Positions 1-8,768 of a stretch of DNA of 64,000 nt are shown here, piece after piece. Where the stretch lies: NCBI RefSeq assembly GCF_000966285.1, contig NZ_KQ031391.1:306978-370977 (forward strand), written 5' to 3'. Source of the stretch: Pseudofrankia sp. DC12. GTDB lineage: Bacteria > Actinomycetota > Actinomycetes > Frankiales > Frankiaceae. Position numbers and translations under genes: made by a program. Every line of letters starts with the position of its first letter. Positions within the stretch are counted from its first letter, which is position 1. The notes beneath the pieces are model-generated. The model was not told the origin of the DNA, searched no databases, and saw only the letters and a list, made by a program, of their open reading frames with translations.

Positions 1-531
1 GGCCCGCAGCTGGCCAGGTTCCCAGTCGACCGGTACCGCGACGCCGACGGTCAGCGGGCCGGCCCGCGGCTCCAGTCGCACCGTGGGACCGGGCCCGACC
101 ACACAGGCCGCGAAGCCGATCGAGGACAGGTGGCCTTCACCGATCCCGCGCAGGCTCAGCGCCACCCGCAGTGCTCCGGGGGCGAGCCCCGACTGGTCAG
201 GATGCGCCACCGCCGAGGGGTTGGTCACCGCGGCGCCCTCCACCGCGTACTCGGCGGTGAAACACGCGCCGAGCAGCAGCAGACGGGCCGGCGACAGCGT
301 GGCGGGCGCCCGCAGCCGGGAAGCCACCGCGGCGGCGTGCCGGGTCAGGAGCCCCTGGTAGTCCCGGTGACGCGGCGTGAACGTCACCAGCAGACCCTCG
401 ACGAGGCCCACGACCTCCGGCTCCGGCAGCGCGAGCACCCGGGCGACGATGCCGGCGGCCCGGGAGCCGGACTCGCCGGCCTCCTCCCCGGGCAGGAACA
501 GCCGCGCGATGACCCGGCCCGGGTCCGCGGC
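1..531 (-). pseudogene. Truncated duplicate of the GH130 gene (residues 22-198)
   Basis: On the minus strand these 531 bases repeat positions 25375-25905; I found no difference in the stretches I compared, and the translated overlaps agree throughout. The matching part covers about residues 22 to 198 of the GH130-family protein at 24469-25968. It enters from the left edge and stops abruptly at 531/532, before the first 21 codons, so this copy has no start of its own. After the break come ten T and five G, absent from the intact copy. An exact copy ending in a homopolymer suggests either a very recent duplication or a contig-joining error; I favour the error. The copy may extend left of the window. 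Confidence 0.85.
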
Positions 532-663
532 TTTTTTTTTTGGGGGCCCGCCGAGAGTGGCCACGCAGCGCGCGCGAGTGCCCGCCACCGCGAACCCGCT
601 GGAGTCCCAGCTCCTGCTGACAGCTCGGCTCGCCGAGGAGACCTCCGTCAAGGAGAACGGCCA
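532..663. other. Junction with T10-G5 run and leader of the GH26 gene
   Basis: Ten T (532-541) followed by five G (542-546) mark the end of the duplicated block. A long T run is very unusual in DNA this rich in GC. The rest of the stretch is ordinary high-GC sequence ending in a good ribosome binding site (AAGGAG at 650-655) for the next gene. No convincing promoter is visible, so the true upstream region of the GH26 gene may be missing here. Confidence 0.6.
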
Positions 664-1764
664 GTGAGGCTGACGGTGCCTCGGGTGGTCGCGGTGATCC
701 TCGTGGTCGTGCTCGCCGGCTACGTCTTCCGGGTGGCTCCGCACCTGACCGGTCCCCCGGCTCCCGGGGCGGCGCTACCGGCCGAGCTCCTGGCGCCCTC
801 CACCGGCCTGGCCGCCGCGCCGGCACCGTTCCCCGCGCCGGGAAAGACCTTCGTCGGCATCATGACCACCGCCGGGGTCCACGACTTCACCAACCTGCTC
901 AGCTTCACGCAGAAGACGAGCTACAAGCCAGGGGCCTACCAGTTCTCCGAGGGCTGGGCCGCGGACAGGTTCAATGCCAATGACCTGAACAAGGTCGCGA
1001 GCATGGGCATGATGCCGATCGTCGCGTGGGAGCCGTGGGACTTCTCGAACAAGCCCCAGAGCGACAAGCTGCGCGGCGCCCAGCCGAGGTACCGGCTCAG
1101 CCGGATCATCGACGGCTCGTTCGACTCCTACATCCGCTCCTGGGCCCGCGGGGTCAGGGCGCTCGACTACACGATCGGCCTGCGGTTCGCGCACGAGATG
1201 AACGGCTACTGGTACCCCTGGGCCGAACAGGCCAACGGCAACCAGCCCGGCCAGTACGTCCATGCCTGGCGCCACGTGCACGACATCTTCGCCCAGGAGG
1301 GGGCGACCAACGTCGCCTGGATCTGGAGCCCCAACGTCACCTACGCGAACTCCACCCCGCTGGCCGAGCTGTACCCAGGTGACGCGTATGTGGACTGGTT
1401 CGGTTTCTCCGGCTACTACGGCACGGTGGGCAACGAGACCTACAAGTCCTTTGACGAGATCTTCGCGAGCAGCATCGCCGAGGTCCAGACCATCGCCCAG
1501 AAGCCGATCGTGATCACGGAGACCGGCGCGGCCGACAACGCGGGACTGAAGGCCGCGTGGATCGCCCAGCTCTTCGCCTCGCTACCGCGGTACCCCGAGA
1601 TCATCGGGGTGATCTGGCAGGAGTCGACGAAGGAGGTCGACTGGCGGGTCGCGGTGTCGCCGACCGCCTCCCGGGCCTTCGCCGTCGGCGCGGCCAACCC
1701 GCGTTACGACACGACCTGGCGCTGGACGAGCAGACCAGAGCTGACCCTGCCGCTACGCCCCTGA
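664..1764 (+). CDS. Glycoside hydrolase family 26 (mannanase-like), membrane-anchored
   Basis: A GTG start 8 bases after AAGGAG gives 366 residues. A hydrophobic segment at about residues 6-22 (VVAVILVVVLAGYVF) looks like an uncleaved signal anchor or signal peptide, so the enzyme acts outside the membrane. The rest matches the GH26 clan-A barrel: HEMNGYWYPW carries the acid/base Glu (E178) and VITETGAADN the nucleophile Glu (E286). GH26 members cleave beta-mannans or mixed beta-glucans; the substrate cannot be read from sequence. The reading frame is open far upstream, but that part runs through the duplicated block and is not coding. A strong terminator follows. Its position beside a GH130 fragment hints that it may truly neighbour the carbohydrate operon. 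Confidence 0.85.
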   Translation: MRLTVPRVVAVILVVVLAGYVFRVAPHLTGPPAPGAALPAELLAPSTGLAAAPAPFPAPGKTFVGIMTTAGVHDFTNLLSFTQKTSYKPGAYQFSEGWAADRFNANDLNKVASMGMMPIVAWEPWDFSNKPQSDKLRGAQPRYRLSRIIDGSFDSYIRSWARGVRALDYTIGLRFAHEMNGYWYPWAEQANGNQPGQYVHAWRHVHDIFAQEGATNVAWIWSPNVTYANSTPLAELYPGDAYVDWFGFSGYYGTVGNETYKSFDEIFASSIAEVQTIAQKPIVITETGAADNAGLKAAWIAQLFASLPRYPEIIGVIWQESTKEVDWRVAVSPTASRAFAVGAANPRYDTTWRWTSRPELTLPLRP

Positions 1765-1781
1765 ATCCGCGGAGACGGCTT

Positions 1782-1816
1782 CGCCCGGGAGCCCCCAAGC
1801 TGGGAGCTCCCGGGCG
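1782..1816 (+). terminator. Stem-loop terminator after the GH26 gene
   Basis: An 11-bp perfect stem (CGCCCGGGAGC with GCTCCCGGGCG) encloses a 13-base loop 17 bases after the stop codon, followed by a short mixed T stretch. Confidence 0.65.
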
Positions 1817-1894
1817 ATCGTTCTAAGCGAGACGCAACCCGGCCGCCAGCCCTGGACAAGCGTCCACCCCGTACATCAACACCACCCCCGAGTC

Positions 1895-1966
1895 ACGTTG
1901 GGGCGCTCAGCGCCCGACCAAGGCCGAGCGGCCGGAGGCGCGAAGCGCCGTCTCCGGCCCATCGCC
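1895..1966. repeat. About 70-bp REP-like element, copy A, inside the 3' end of lon
   Basis: This stretch and 4595-4667 share one layout: ACGTTGGG, a small palindrome around GGCGCTCAGCGCC, then GAGCGGCCGG and a long hairpin centred on GGCGCGAAGCGCC, ending in ATCGCC. The two copies differ by a few substitutions and short indels. In this copy the element lies inside the lon reading frame and encodes the last 19 residues and the stop codon. The hairpins probably also end transcription. Confidence 0.75.
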
Positions 1967-4378
1967 GTCGAAGGCCGGCTCCAGGGCCAGGTCGAGGACC
2001 TCACGGACGTCCGAGACCAGGTGGACGGTGAGCGCGTCGCGCACCGCCGCCGGCACGTCGTCCAGGTCCGGCCCGTTGCGGCTCGGCAGCAGGACCGTGG
2101 TGATGCCGGCCCGGTGCGCGGCGAGCAGCTTCTGCTTCACCCCGCCGATCGGCAGCACCCGCCCGGTCAGCGACACCTCGCCGGTCATCGCCACCTCGGC
2201 CCGGACCGGCCGGCCGGACAGCAGCGACGCCAGCGCGGTCGTCATCGTGACACCGGCGCTCGGCCCGTCCTTGGGCACCGCTCCGGCCGGGACGTGGACG
2301 TGGACCCCGCGCTTGGCCAGGTCACCGACCGGCAGCTCCAGCTCGGCGCCGCGTGACCGCAGGTAGGACAGCGCGATCTGCGCCGACTCCTTCATCACGT
2401 CGCCCAGCTGGCCGGTCAGGGCCAGGCCGGCCGCGCCGGACTCGGCGTCGGCCAGCGACGCCTCGATGAACAGCACGTCGCCGCCCGCCCCGGTCACCGC
2501 GAGGCCGGTAGCGACCCCCGGCAGCGCCGTCCGCTCGGCCGACTCGGGGGTGTGCCGCGGCCGGCCGAGGTAGCCGACCAGCTCCCCGGCGCCGACCGTG
2601 ACCGGCTCCCGGGCGCCGTCCGCGTCCAGGGCGACCTTCGCGGCGATCTTGCGTAGCACCCGGGCGATCGCGCGCTCCAGGTCACGCACGCCCGCCTCGC
2701 GGGTGTACTCGCCGGCCAGCAGCCGCAGCGCGTCGTCGTCGACCGTGACCTCGCCGGCGGCGAAGCCGGCCCGCTCCTGCTGGCGCGGCAGCAGGTGGTC
2801 GCGGGCGATGACGACCTTCTCGTCCTCGGTGTAGCCGTCGAGGCGGACCAGCTCCATCCGGTCCAGCAGCGGCCCGGGGATCGACTCGATCACGTTGGCC
2901 GTCGCCAGGAACAGCACGTCGGAGAGGTCCAGCTCGACCTCGAGGTAGTGGTCGCGGAAGGTGTGGTTCTGCGCCGGGTCGAGGACCTCCAGCAGGGCCG
3001 CGGTCGGGTCGCCGCGGTAGTCGGCGCCGACCTTGTCGACCTCGTCGAGCAGCACGACGGGGTTCATCGTGCCCGCCTCGGTGATCGCCCGGACGATCCG
3101 GCCGGGCATCGCGCCGACGTAGGTGCGCCGGTGCCCGCGGATCTCCGCCTCGTCCCGGACGCCGCCGAGGGCGACCCGGACGAACTTGCGCCCCATCGCG
3201 CGGGCCACCGACTCGCCGAGCGACGTCTTGCCGACCCCGGGCGGACCGACCAGGGCCAGCACGGCACCACTGCGCCGCCCGCCGACGACGCCGAGCCCGG
3301 CGTCCGCCCGGCGGCGCCGGACGGCCAGGTACTCGATGATCCGGTCCTTGACGTCGTCGAGGCCGGCGTGGTCGGCGTCCAGCACCGCGCGGGCGCCGGC
3401 GATGTCGTAGGAGTCCTCGGTCCTGGAGCTCCACGGCAGGTCGAGGACCGTGTCGAGCCAGGTTCGGATCCAGCCGCCCTCCGGTGACTGGTCGGAGGTC
3501 CGCTCCAGCTTGTCGACCTCCTTGAGCGCGGCCTCGCGGACCTTCTCGGGCAGGCCGGCCGCCTCGACGCGGGCGCGGTAGTCGTCGTTGTTCTCGCCGT
3601 CGCCGCCCTCGCCGCCGGAGAGCTCACGCAGCTCCTTGCGGACGGCCTCCAGCTGGCGGCGCAGCAGGAACTCCCGCTGCTGGCGGTCCATCCCCTCCTG
3701 GACGTCCTTGCGGATCGTCTCGGCGACGTCCAGCTCGGCGAGGTGCTCCCTGGTCCAGGCCAGCACCTTCTCCAGCCGGGTCGTGACGTCGGCGGCCTCC
3801 AGCAGCTCCAGCTTCTGGGCGGCGGTCAGGTAGGGGGCGTAGCCGGCGGTGTCGGCCAGCGCCGACGGGTCGTCGATCGAGGTCACCGAGTCGACCACCT
3901 GCCAGGCGCCGCGCTGCTGCAGCAGGGTGGTGACGAGGGCCTTGTACTCGCGGGCCAGCTCGGCGACTCTGCCGCTTGGGGACGTGCCGGTCGGCGTCGT
4001 GCCGGTGGTGTCGAGGATCGTCGCCTCGACCCACAGCGCGGCGCCGGGGCCGGTCGAGCCGGTGCCGATCCGGGCGCGCCCGACGGCGCGCACGACGGCG
4101 GCGGGCTCACCGCCGGGCAGCCGGCCGACCTGCTCGATCACGCCGAGCGCGGCCACGGCCGCGTACCTCCCGTCGAGGCGGGGGGTCAGCAGGACCTCGG
4201 CCTTGGGGCCGGCGGAGCCACCGTCGGCGCCGGCCGGGGCGCGCGACTGGGCCGCCGCGCGGGCCGCGTCGACCGCGGCGCGCGTCTCGACGTCGGACAG
4301 GGCGAGCGGGACGACCATGCCGGGCAGCACGACCACGTCGTCGATCGGCAGGACGGGCAGCACACGGTTCTCAGTCAC
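1907..4378 (-). CDS. lon: ATP-dependent Lon protease
   Basis: Lon is a cytoplasmic AAA+ serine protease that degrades misfolded and regulatory proteins. I place the start at the GTG encoding VTENRVLPVLPI (823 residues), because family members begin there; the 67 upstream in-frame codons look non-coding. In order: LON substrate-binding domain (about 1-220), coiled coil, AAA+ module with Walker A GPPGVGKT (K384) and Walker B VVLLDEVDKVG, then the protease domain with catalytic S707 in DGPSAG and K750 in VKQKLLAAHRAG. The final 19 residues come from a repeat element and are not conserved Lon sequence. A HAIR-type HspR operator lies 50-70 bases upstream, fitting heat-shock control as in streptomycetes. 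Confidence 0.95.
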   Translation of the reverse strand: MTENRVLPVLPIDDVVVLPGMVVPLALSDVETRAAVDAARAAAQSRAPAGADGGSAGPKAEVLLTPRLDGRYAAVAALGVIEQVGRLPGGEPAAVVRAVGRARIGTGSTGPGAALWVEATILDTTGTTPTGTSPSGRVAELAREYKALVTTLLQQRGAWQVVDSVTSIDDPSALADTAGYAPYLTAAQKLELLEAADVTTRLEKVLAWTREHLAELDVAETIRKDVQEGMDRQQREFLLRRQLEAVRKELRELSGGEGGDGENNDDYRARVEAAGLPEKVREAALKEVDKLERTSDQSPEGGWIRTWLDTVLDLPWSSRTEDSYDIAGARAVLDADHAGLDDVKDRIIEYLAVRRRRADAGLGVVGGRRSGAVLALVGPPGVGKTSLGESVARAMGRKFVRVALGGVRDEAEIRGHRRTYVGAMPGRIVRAITEAGTMNPVVLLDEVDKVGADYRGDPTAALLEVLDPAQNHTFRDHYLEVELDLSDVLFLATANVIESIPGPLLDRMELVRLDGYTEDEKVVIARDHLLPRQQERAGFAAGEVTVDDDALRLLAGEYTREAGVRDLERAIARVLRKIAAKVALDADGAREPVTVGAGELVGYLGRPRHTPESAERTALPGVATGLAVTGAGGDVLFIEASLADAESGAAGLALTGQLGDVMKESAQIALSYLRSRGAELELPVGDLAKRGVHVHVPAGAVPKDGPSAGVTMTTALASLLSGRPVRAEVAMTGEVSLTGRVLPIGGVKQKLLAAHRAGITTVLLPSRNGPDLDDVPAAVRDALTVHLVSDVREVLDLALEPAFDGDGPETALRASGRSALVGR

Positions 4379-4427
4379 GTAGGCACATCCACTCAAGGTC
4401 GGAACGGTGGTCGGTCGGCCCAATGAA

Positions 4428-4448
4428 CTTGAGCCCGACCGACTAAAG
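4428..4448 (-). promoter_or_regulatory. Probable HspR operator (HAIR element) upstream of lon
   Basis: The plus strand reads CTTGAGC-N7-ACTAAAG. The HAIR consensus bound by HspR is CTTGAGT-N7-ACTCAAG, so 12 of 14 defined bases match with the right spacing. It lies 50-70 bases before the chosen lon start. A further half-site, ACTCAAG, is at 4391-4397. HspR is known to repress lon in streptomycetes; the assignment here is by motif only. Confidence 0.65.
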
Positions 4449-4594
4449 TCCCCAGAGCGGCCCCTTGTTCCTCCCGCCTGCTCGTCCCGCGTTCGCCCAC
4501 AGGGAACAGCCGGAGACGGACGAGGTACCCAGCCCAGCCACGGTCCCGACCGCGACGCGGCCTGACCAGCGGCGTCCACGCCACGAGACGACAG

Positions 4595-4667
4595 ACGTTG
4601 GGAGGGCGCTCAGCGCCCGCTAGGCGGAGCGGCCGGAGGCGCGAAGCGCCGTCTCCGGCCGATCGCC
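4595..4667. repeat. About 70-bp REP-like element, copy B, after the alcohol dehydrogenase gene
   Basis: This is the second copy of the element at 1895-1966, in the same orientation relative to its gene. It abuts the stop codon of the dehydrogenase (4668-4670). The hairpin core GGCGCGAAGCGCC flanked by GCCGGAG and CTCCGGC arms and the second palindrome GGCGCTCAGCGCC are kept, so it probably serves as a terminator. Confidence 0.75.
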
Positions 4668-5711
4668 TTACAGGGTCGCGATGTCGATCACGAAGCGGTA
4701 GCGGACGTCGCTGGCGACCACGCGGTCGTAGGCGGCGTCGACGTCGGCGGCTGTGATCAGCTCGATCTCGGCCGCGATGCCGTGCTCGGCGCAGAAGTCA
4801 AGCATCTCCTGGGTCTCGCGGATGCCACCGATGTTGGAGCCGGTGAGGCTGCGGCGGGCCGCGATCAGCGAGAAGGCCCGGTGCGCGTCGGGCTCGGCAG
4901 GGCCACCGACGTTGCACATCGTGCCGTCGAGCTTCAGTAGTGACAGGTACGCGTCCAGGTCGAGGTTCGCCGAGACCGTGTTGAGGATGAAGTCGAGGCT
5001 GCCCCGCAGCTCCTCGAAGGCCGCCGGGTCGCTGGTCGCCCGGTACCGGTCGGCGCCGAGGCGCAGGCCGTCCTTCTCCTTGGCCAGTGACTGGCTGAGC
5101 ACCGTGACCTCGGCGCCCAGGGCGTGCGCGAGCTGGACGCCCAGGTGGCCCAGGCCGCCGAGGCCGACGACGGCGACCTTCGAGCCCGGGCCGACCTTCC
5201 AGTGGCGCAGCGGCGAGTAGGTCGTAATGCCGGCACACAGCAGCGGCGCGGCGGCGTCCAGCGCCACGGCGTCGGGGATCCGGAGCACGTAGGCGTCCCG
5301 GACCACGATCTGCTGGCTGTAGCCACCGTAGGTCGGCTCGCCGTCGTAGTCGGTGCCGTTGTAGGTGAACACCGGGCCCGGGTCGGTGCAGTACTGCTCC
5401 TCGCCGGCCACGCAGGCTTCGCAGTGTCGGCAGGAGTTCACGAAGCAGCCGACGCCGACCCGGTCACCAACCGCGAACCGGGTGACCTGCGCGCCGACGG
5501 CCGCCACCACACCGGTGATCTCGTGGCCGGGCACCATGGGGAAGATCGCCGGGCCCCACTCCTGGCGGGCCTGGTGGATGTCGCTGTGGCAGATCCCGGC
5601 GAACCTGATGCCGATGACGACGTCGTCCGGGCGCGGGTCACGCCGGGAGATCGTGGCCGGCACGACGGCCGCGCCGGCAGTGGGGACGACAAGCGCCCGT
5701 ACGGTGGCCAT
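4668..5711 (-). CDS. Zinc-dependent NAD(P) alcohol dehydrogenase, cinnamyl-alcohol/YahK type
   Basis: The 347-residue protein is a medium-chain dehydrogenase that interconverts alcohols and aldehydes. The catalytic zinc site is seen in GICHSDIH and PGHE, the structural zinc cysteines in [20 protein letters not shown], and the Rossmann motif in [26 protein letters not shown] and [15 protein letters not shown] are typical of the CAD/YahK subgroup, which usually reduces a broad range of aldehydes with NADPH. The start follows AAGGAG closely. The upstream SGNH hydrolase gene ends 24 bases before it on the same strand, so they may be co-transcribed. A REP-like element directly follows the stop. 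Confidence 0.9.
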   Translation of the reverse strand: MATVRALVVPTAGAAVVPATISRRDPRPDDVVIGIRFAGICHSDIHQARQEWGPAIFPMVPGHEITGVVAAVGAQVTRFAVGDRVGVGCFVNSCRHCEACVAGEEQYCTDPGPVFTYNGTDYDGEPTYGGYSQQIVVRDAYVLRIPDAVALDAAAPLLCAGITTYSPLRHWKVGPGSKVAVVGLGGLGHLGVQLAHALGAEVTVLSQSLAKEKDGLRLGADRYRATSDPAAFEELRGSLDFILNTVSANLDLDAYLSLLKLDGTMCNVGGPAEPDAHRAFSLIAARRSLTGSNIGGIRETQEMLDFCAEHGIAAEIELITAADVDAAYDRVVASDVRYRFVIDIATL

Positions 5712-5735
5712 GGCTCTCCTTGGATGATCGTGAGG

Positions 5736-6524
5736 TCACGTCGCGGGCACCGGCGCTCCGGTCGGGGACGTGGACGGCAGGGGGCCGAGCAGCGCCACCG
5801 CCGCGGCGGCCATGGCGTGCGCGTAGCGGGCCGCACCGGCCGACGGGACCGGGCAGCGCGTCATCGGCGGCTGCTCGACCGGGCAGAAGTGCACGCCGTC
5901 GGGGCTGCGCACCGTCACCTGGCCGCCCGCCGGGCACACATCGCCAGGGCCGCAGGGGACCGTCTGCACGAACCGGCCGGCGGTGTCGGTGACGGCGCGG
6001 CCGGCGGGCACCACGGTCGTGTTCGGCACCTGGCCGGCGATCTTCTGCCAGAGCTGGTCCAGCGAGGTGAGCCCCTGCGGGTCGACCGTCTGGTCCCGTC
6101 GCGGCGGGGCCTCGACGAGCAGCACGTGGGCGCCGTCGCGGCTGAGCCGGGCGACCGCGGCCAGGACGTCCGAACGGTACGCGCTGGTCAGGTCCCGGCC
6201 CTTCATGCATTTCGTGCCGGTGTTGCCGGAGAAGGCCAGCACGGCGACGGTCGGGTGCCAGCTGCGCGACTGCTTGCGGATGTCGGAGAGCCAGTCGCAG
6301 GGCGCGGTGCCGCCGTAGGTGTGCAGGAGCAGCGACGTGCCACCGGCGGCGGTCACGTCGGCCGCGAAGTCGTCCTGCGCCTCCCACGCCATCGAGTCGC
6401 CCCAGAGCGCGACCCGCCGACCGCCGGAACCGTGCTGCGCGCTGTGGCCGAGGACGCCCACGAGCGCGACCACGACCGCGGCGATCAACAGCCAGCCGAT
6501 CGGCCCCGGGCGTTCCAAGGCCAC
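5736..6524 (-). CDS. Membrane-anchored SGNH/GDSL-type hydrolase
   Basis: The protein of 262 residues starts at a GTG preceded by GGAGGG. One N-terminal hydrophobic segment (about residues 9-25) anchors or exports it. ALWGDSMAWE is block I with the nucleophile Ser, SGNTGTK is the Asn block, and DGVHFCP near residue 215 supplies the catalytic Asp/His pair. The family removes acyl groups from lipids or carbohydrates; in actinobacteria such single-anchor members often follow acyltransferase-3 domains in surface-sugar modification. No such partner is here. The dehydrogenase gene starts 24 bases downstream. The substrate is unknown. Confidence 0.8.
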   Translation of the reverse strand: MALERPGPIGWLLIAAVVVALVGVLGHSAQHGSGGRRVALWGDSMAWEAQDDFAADVTAAGGTSLLLHTYGGTAPCDWLSDIRKQSRSWHPTVAVLAFSGNTGTKCMKGRDLTSAYRSDVLAAVARLSRDGAHVLLVEAPPRRDQTVDPQGLTSLDQLWQKIAGQVPNTTVVPAGRAVTDTAGRFVQTVPCGPGDVCPAGGQVTVRSPDGVHFCPVEQPPMTRCPVPSAGAARYAHAMAAAAVALLGPLPSTSPTGAPVPAT

Positions 6525-6644
6525 CTGGCCCTCCAGTCCTGTCCGGCCCCGGGCATGCCGCGGCCACCTTGGTCGTCCACTCCGGGATGCCCGGGCCTGG
6601 GTCCCTCGAAGCCCAGCCGCGCAGGCTCCCGGCCGGGCCGTGGC

Positions 6645-8024
6645 TCAGCTGGCGGCGAGGAAGCGGTCCAGGACGCGGGTGCCGAACCTGAGCGCCTCGG
6701 TCGGTACCCGCTCGTCGACGCCGTGGAACATGCCGGAGAAGTCCAGGTCCGGCGGCAGCTTCAGCGGCGAGAAGCCGAAGCAGCGGATGCCCAGCTGGGA
6801 GAACGACTTCGCGTCGGTGCCGCCGGAGAGCATGTACGGGACAGCGCGCGCGCCGGGATCCTCGGCGCGCAGCGCGGCGGCCATCGCGTCCACCATCGGC
6901 CCGTCGAACGGCGTCTCGACGGCGCGGTCCAGCACGACCCATTCGCGCTGGATGTCCGGGCCGATCAGCTCGTCGATCTGGCGGATGAACTCCTCCTGGC
7001 GCCCGGGCAGGAACCGGCCGTCGACACCGGCCGTCGCCTCGCCGGGGATCACGTTGACCTTGTGCCCGGCGTTGAGCTGGGTCGGGTTCGCCGTGTCGCT
7101 GATCGTCGCGCCGATCATCCGGGCCAGCCCGCCGAGCTTGGCGACAGTCGTCTCCAGGTCGTCGTAGTCCATCTTGATGCCGAGGGCGTCGCCGAGCGCG
7201 TCGAGGAACTGGTGGACCGTCGGGGTGAGCACGACCGGGAACCTGTGCTGGCCGATCCGGGTGACGGCCTCGACCAGCTTCGTGACTGCGTTGTCGGCGG
7301 CGAGCATCGAGCCGTGCCCGGCGCGGCCGCGAGCGGTCAGCTTCATCCAGGCCATACCCTTCTCGGCGGTCTGGATGAGGTAGAGCCGCAGGTCGTCGCG
7401 GACCGTGTACGAGAAGCCGCCGACTTCGCTGATCGCCTCGGTGCAGTCGGCGAACAGGTCCGCGTGGTGGTCGACCAGCCAGTGCGCGCCGAGCGGGCCG
7501 CCGGCCTCCTCGTCGGCGACGAACGCGACGACCAGGTCCCGCGGGGGCTTGCGGCCGGTCCTGGCCCGGTCGCGGATGACCGCCAGGGTCATCGCGTCCA
7601 TGTCCTTCATGTCGATCGCGCCGCGGCCCCAGAGGCAGCCGTCGGCCTCCTCACCGCCGAACGGGTGGTGCCGCCACTCCGACGGGTCCGCGGCGACGAC
7701 GTCGAGATGCCCGTGGATCAGCAACGGCGGCCGGCTCGGGTCGGTGCCCTCGATCCGGGTGACCACGCTGGTGCGGCCGGGCTGCGACTCCAGCAGCGTC
7801 GGCTCGAGGCCGACGTCGGCGAGCTTCGCGGCGACGTACTCGGCGGCGGCCCGCTCGAAACCGTCCCCGTTGCCGCGGTTCGTCGAGTCGATCATCAGAA
7901 GGTCCCGGCAGAGCTCGACGACCTCGTCCTGCGCGCCCGTCGACGGCAGCGCCCGGGTCGCCGCCGCGATGTCGCCCGCCAGCCTCGTCTGGGTTCCGGA
8001 GAAGGTCGTGGATTCGCTGGCCAT
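6645..8024 (-). CDS. M20 family metallopeptidase (dipeptidase/deacylase)
   Basis: The product of 459 residues begins at MASESTTFSGTQ; the frame is open upstream but that part has no family similarity. Zinc-site signatures of the M20/ArgE-DapE family are present: LLIHGHLDVVAAD, LWGRGAIDMKDM, VADEEAGG and, near the C-terminus, LSGGTDAKSFSQLG. The lid domain lies between, with MAWMKLTARGRAGHGS. It probably hydrolyses a dipeptide or N-acyl amino acid in the cytoplasm. No clear Shine-Dalgarno sequence precedes the ATG, so a leaderless transcript is possible. It is unlinked to the SGNH gene apart from orientation (120-base gap). Confidence 0.88.
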   Translation of the reverse strand: MASESTTFSGTQTRLAGDIAAATRALPSTGAQDEVVELCRDLLMIDSTNRGNGDGFERAAAEYVAAKLADVGLEPTLLESQPGRTSVVTRIEGTDPSRPPLLIHGHLDVVAADPSEWRHHPFGGEEADGCLWGRGAIDMKDMDAMTLAVIRDRARTGRKPPRDLVVAFVADEEAGGPLGAHWLVDHHADLFADCTEAISEVGGFSYTVRDDLRLYLIQTAEKGMAWMKLTARGRAGHGSMLAADNAVTKLVEAVTRIGQHRFPVVLTPTVHQFLDALGDALGIKMDYDDLETTVAKLGGLARMIGATISDTANPTQLNAGHKVNVIPGEATAGVDGRFLPGRQEEFIRQIDELIGPDIQREWVVLDRAVETPFDGPMVDAMAAALRAEDPGARAVPYMLSGGTDAKSFSQLGIRCFGFSPLKLPPDLDFSGMFHGVDERVPTEALRFGTRVLDRFLAAS

Positions 8025-8249
8025 GGCGGTAAGTCTGCCCCGGTCACCGCGGGCGTGCCTGATCGGCCACTCATCCAGCCAGACCGCGGTGACCTGCTGG
8101 CAACACTGAGGTAGTGAACGGCCGGACGAGGCGGTCCAGCCCCACGCGGCTTCGGCTGCGCACCTCACGGGTACAGGGCCTGCGCCGGAGCGCCGGACGC
8201 CGCCGCACGAACCCCCATCGGGCGGCCCCGGCCGGCATGGGGAGGACTG

Positions 8250-8570
8250 ATGATCGCCTACAGGTGCCCGCGCGCCGACCTGGGCTGCGACAGCGACTTC
8301 GCCACGTCGGGTGACCTCGACAACCATCTGCACTGGCAGCACGGCTACCGGCGCTCCTCGCGGTACGCCGCCGCGTTCCGGCCGGCGGCGCGGCCGGTCG
8401 GCGGCCAGGCCGCCGTCACCGCGCTCGCGGCCAGGCGCGCCGCCCAGACCGAGCGAGCCGCCGTGGGCACCCGCGGCTTCGGCCCCGGCGCGACGAGGGG
8501 CGCCACCCGCGCGCGCCGCACCAGCCACGCGTCCGCCGGCCGCCTGCGCCGCCTGGCCCGCCACGGCTGA
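8250..8570 (+). CDS. Small protein with a C2H2-type zinc finger
   Basis: The gene has a strong ribosome binding site (GGGGAGG) and encodes 106 residues. The first 33 contain Cys-X6-Cys-X12-His-X4-His (from YRCPRADLGC to HLHWQH), the arrangement of a C2H2 finger. The remainder is Ala/Arg/Gly-rich, basic and probably disordered, as in small nucleic-acid binding proteins. Bacterial C2H2 proteins of the Ros/MucR type have a shorter C-X2-C-X9-H spacing, so this is not a clear member. It is divergent from the M20 gene and precedes the ArsR regulator on the same strand. DNA or RNA binding is inferred only. Confidence 0.65.
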   Translation: MIAYRCPRADLGCDSDFATSGDLDNHLHWQHGYRRSSRYAAAFRPAARPVGGQAAVTALAARRAAQTERAAVGTRGFGPGATRGATRARRTSHASAGRLRRLARHG

Positions 8571-8768
8571 CGCCGGCTGGGCCTGCCAGCACAGGGAAGG
8601 CGGCCAGGAACCTGACAATGTCGTAAGATTCGCAGGTGTTGCCTTCCCGTCGACCAAACTTTTCACCACGATCGGTCATCACCGGGGGGCGGGTGGCTCA
8701 CCCTGTTCGCCACCCGCTGGCCAGCTGCGCGGTAGGCCCAGACTGGTCCGGCTGGGCATGCCGGCGAG

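Noticed and set aside
130-663. Long plus-strand frame through the duplicated block, seeming to extend GH26 by 178 residues
   Set aside because: It runs antisense to a GH130 fragment, is Arg/Gly/Gln-rich, and crosses the T10-G5 junction. The GTG at 664 has a good binding site and a signal anchor right after it.
5124-8114. 996-codon plus-strand open frame
   Set aside because: It is the antisense of the dehydrogenase, SGNH and M20 genes, with the Arg/Gly/His-rich composition typical of such shadows.
8721-8768. Possible integrase attachment site near ACTAGT
   Set aside because: No integrase, tRNA end or matching second site was found.
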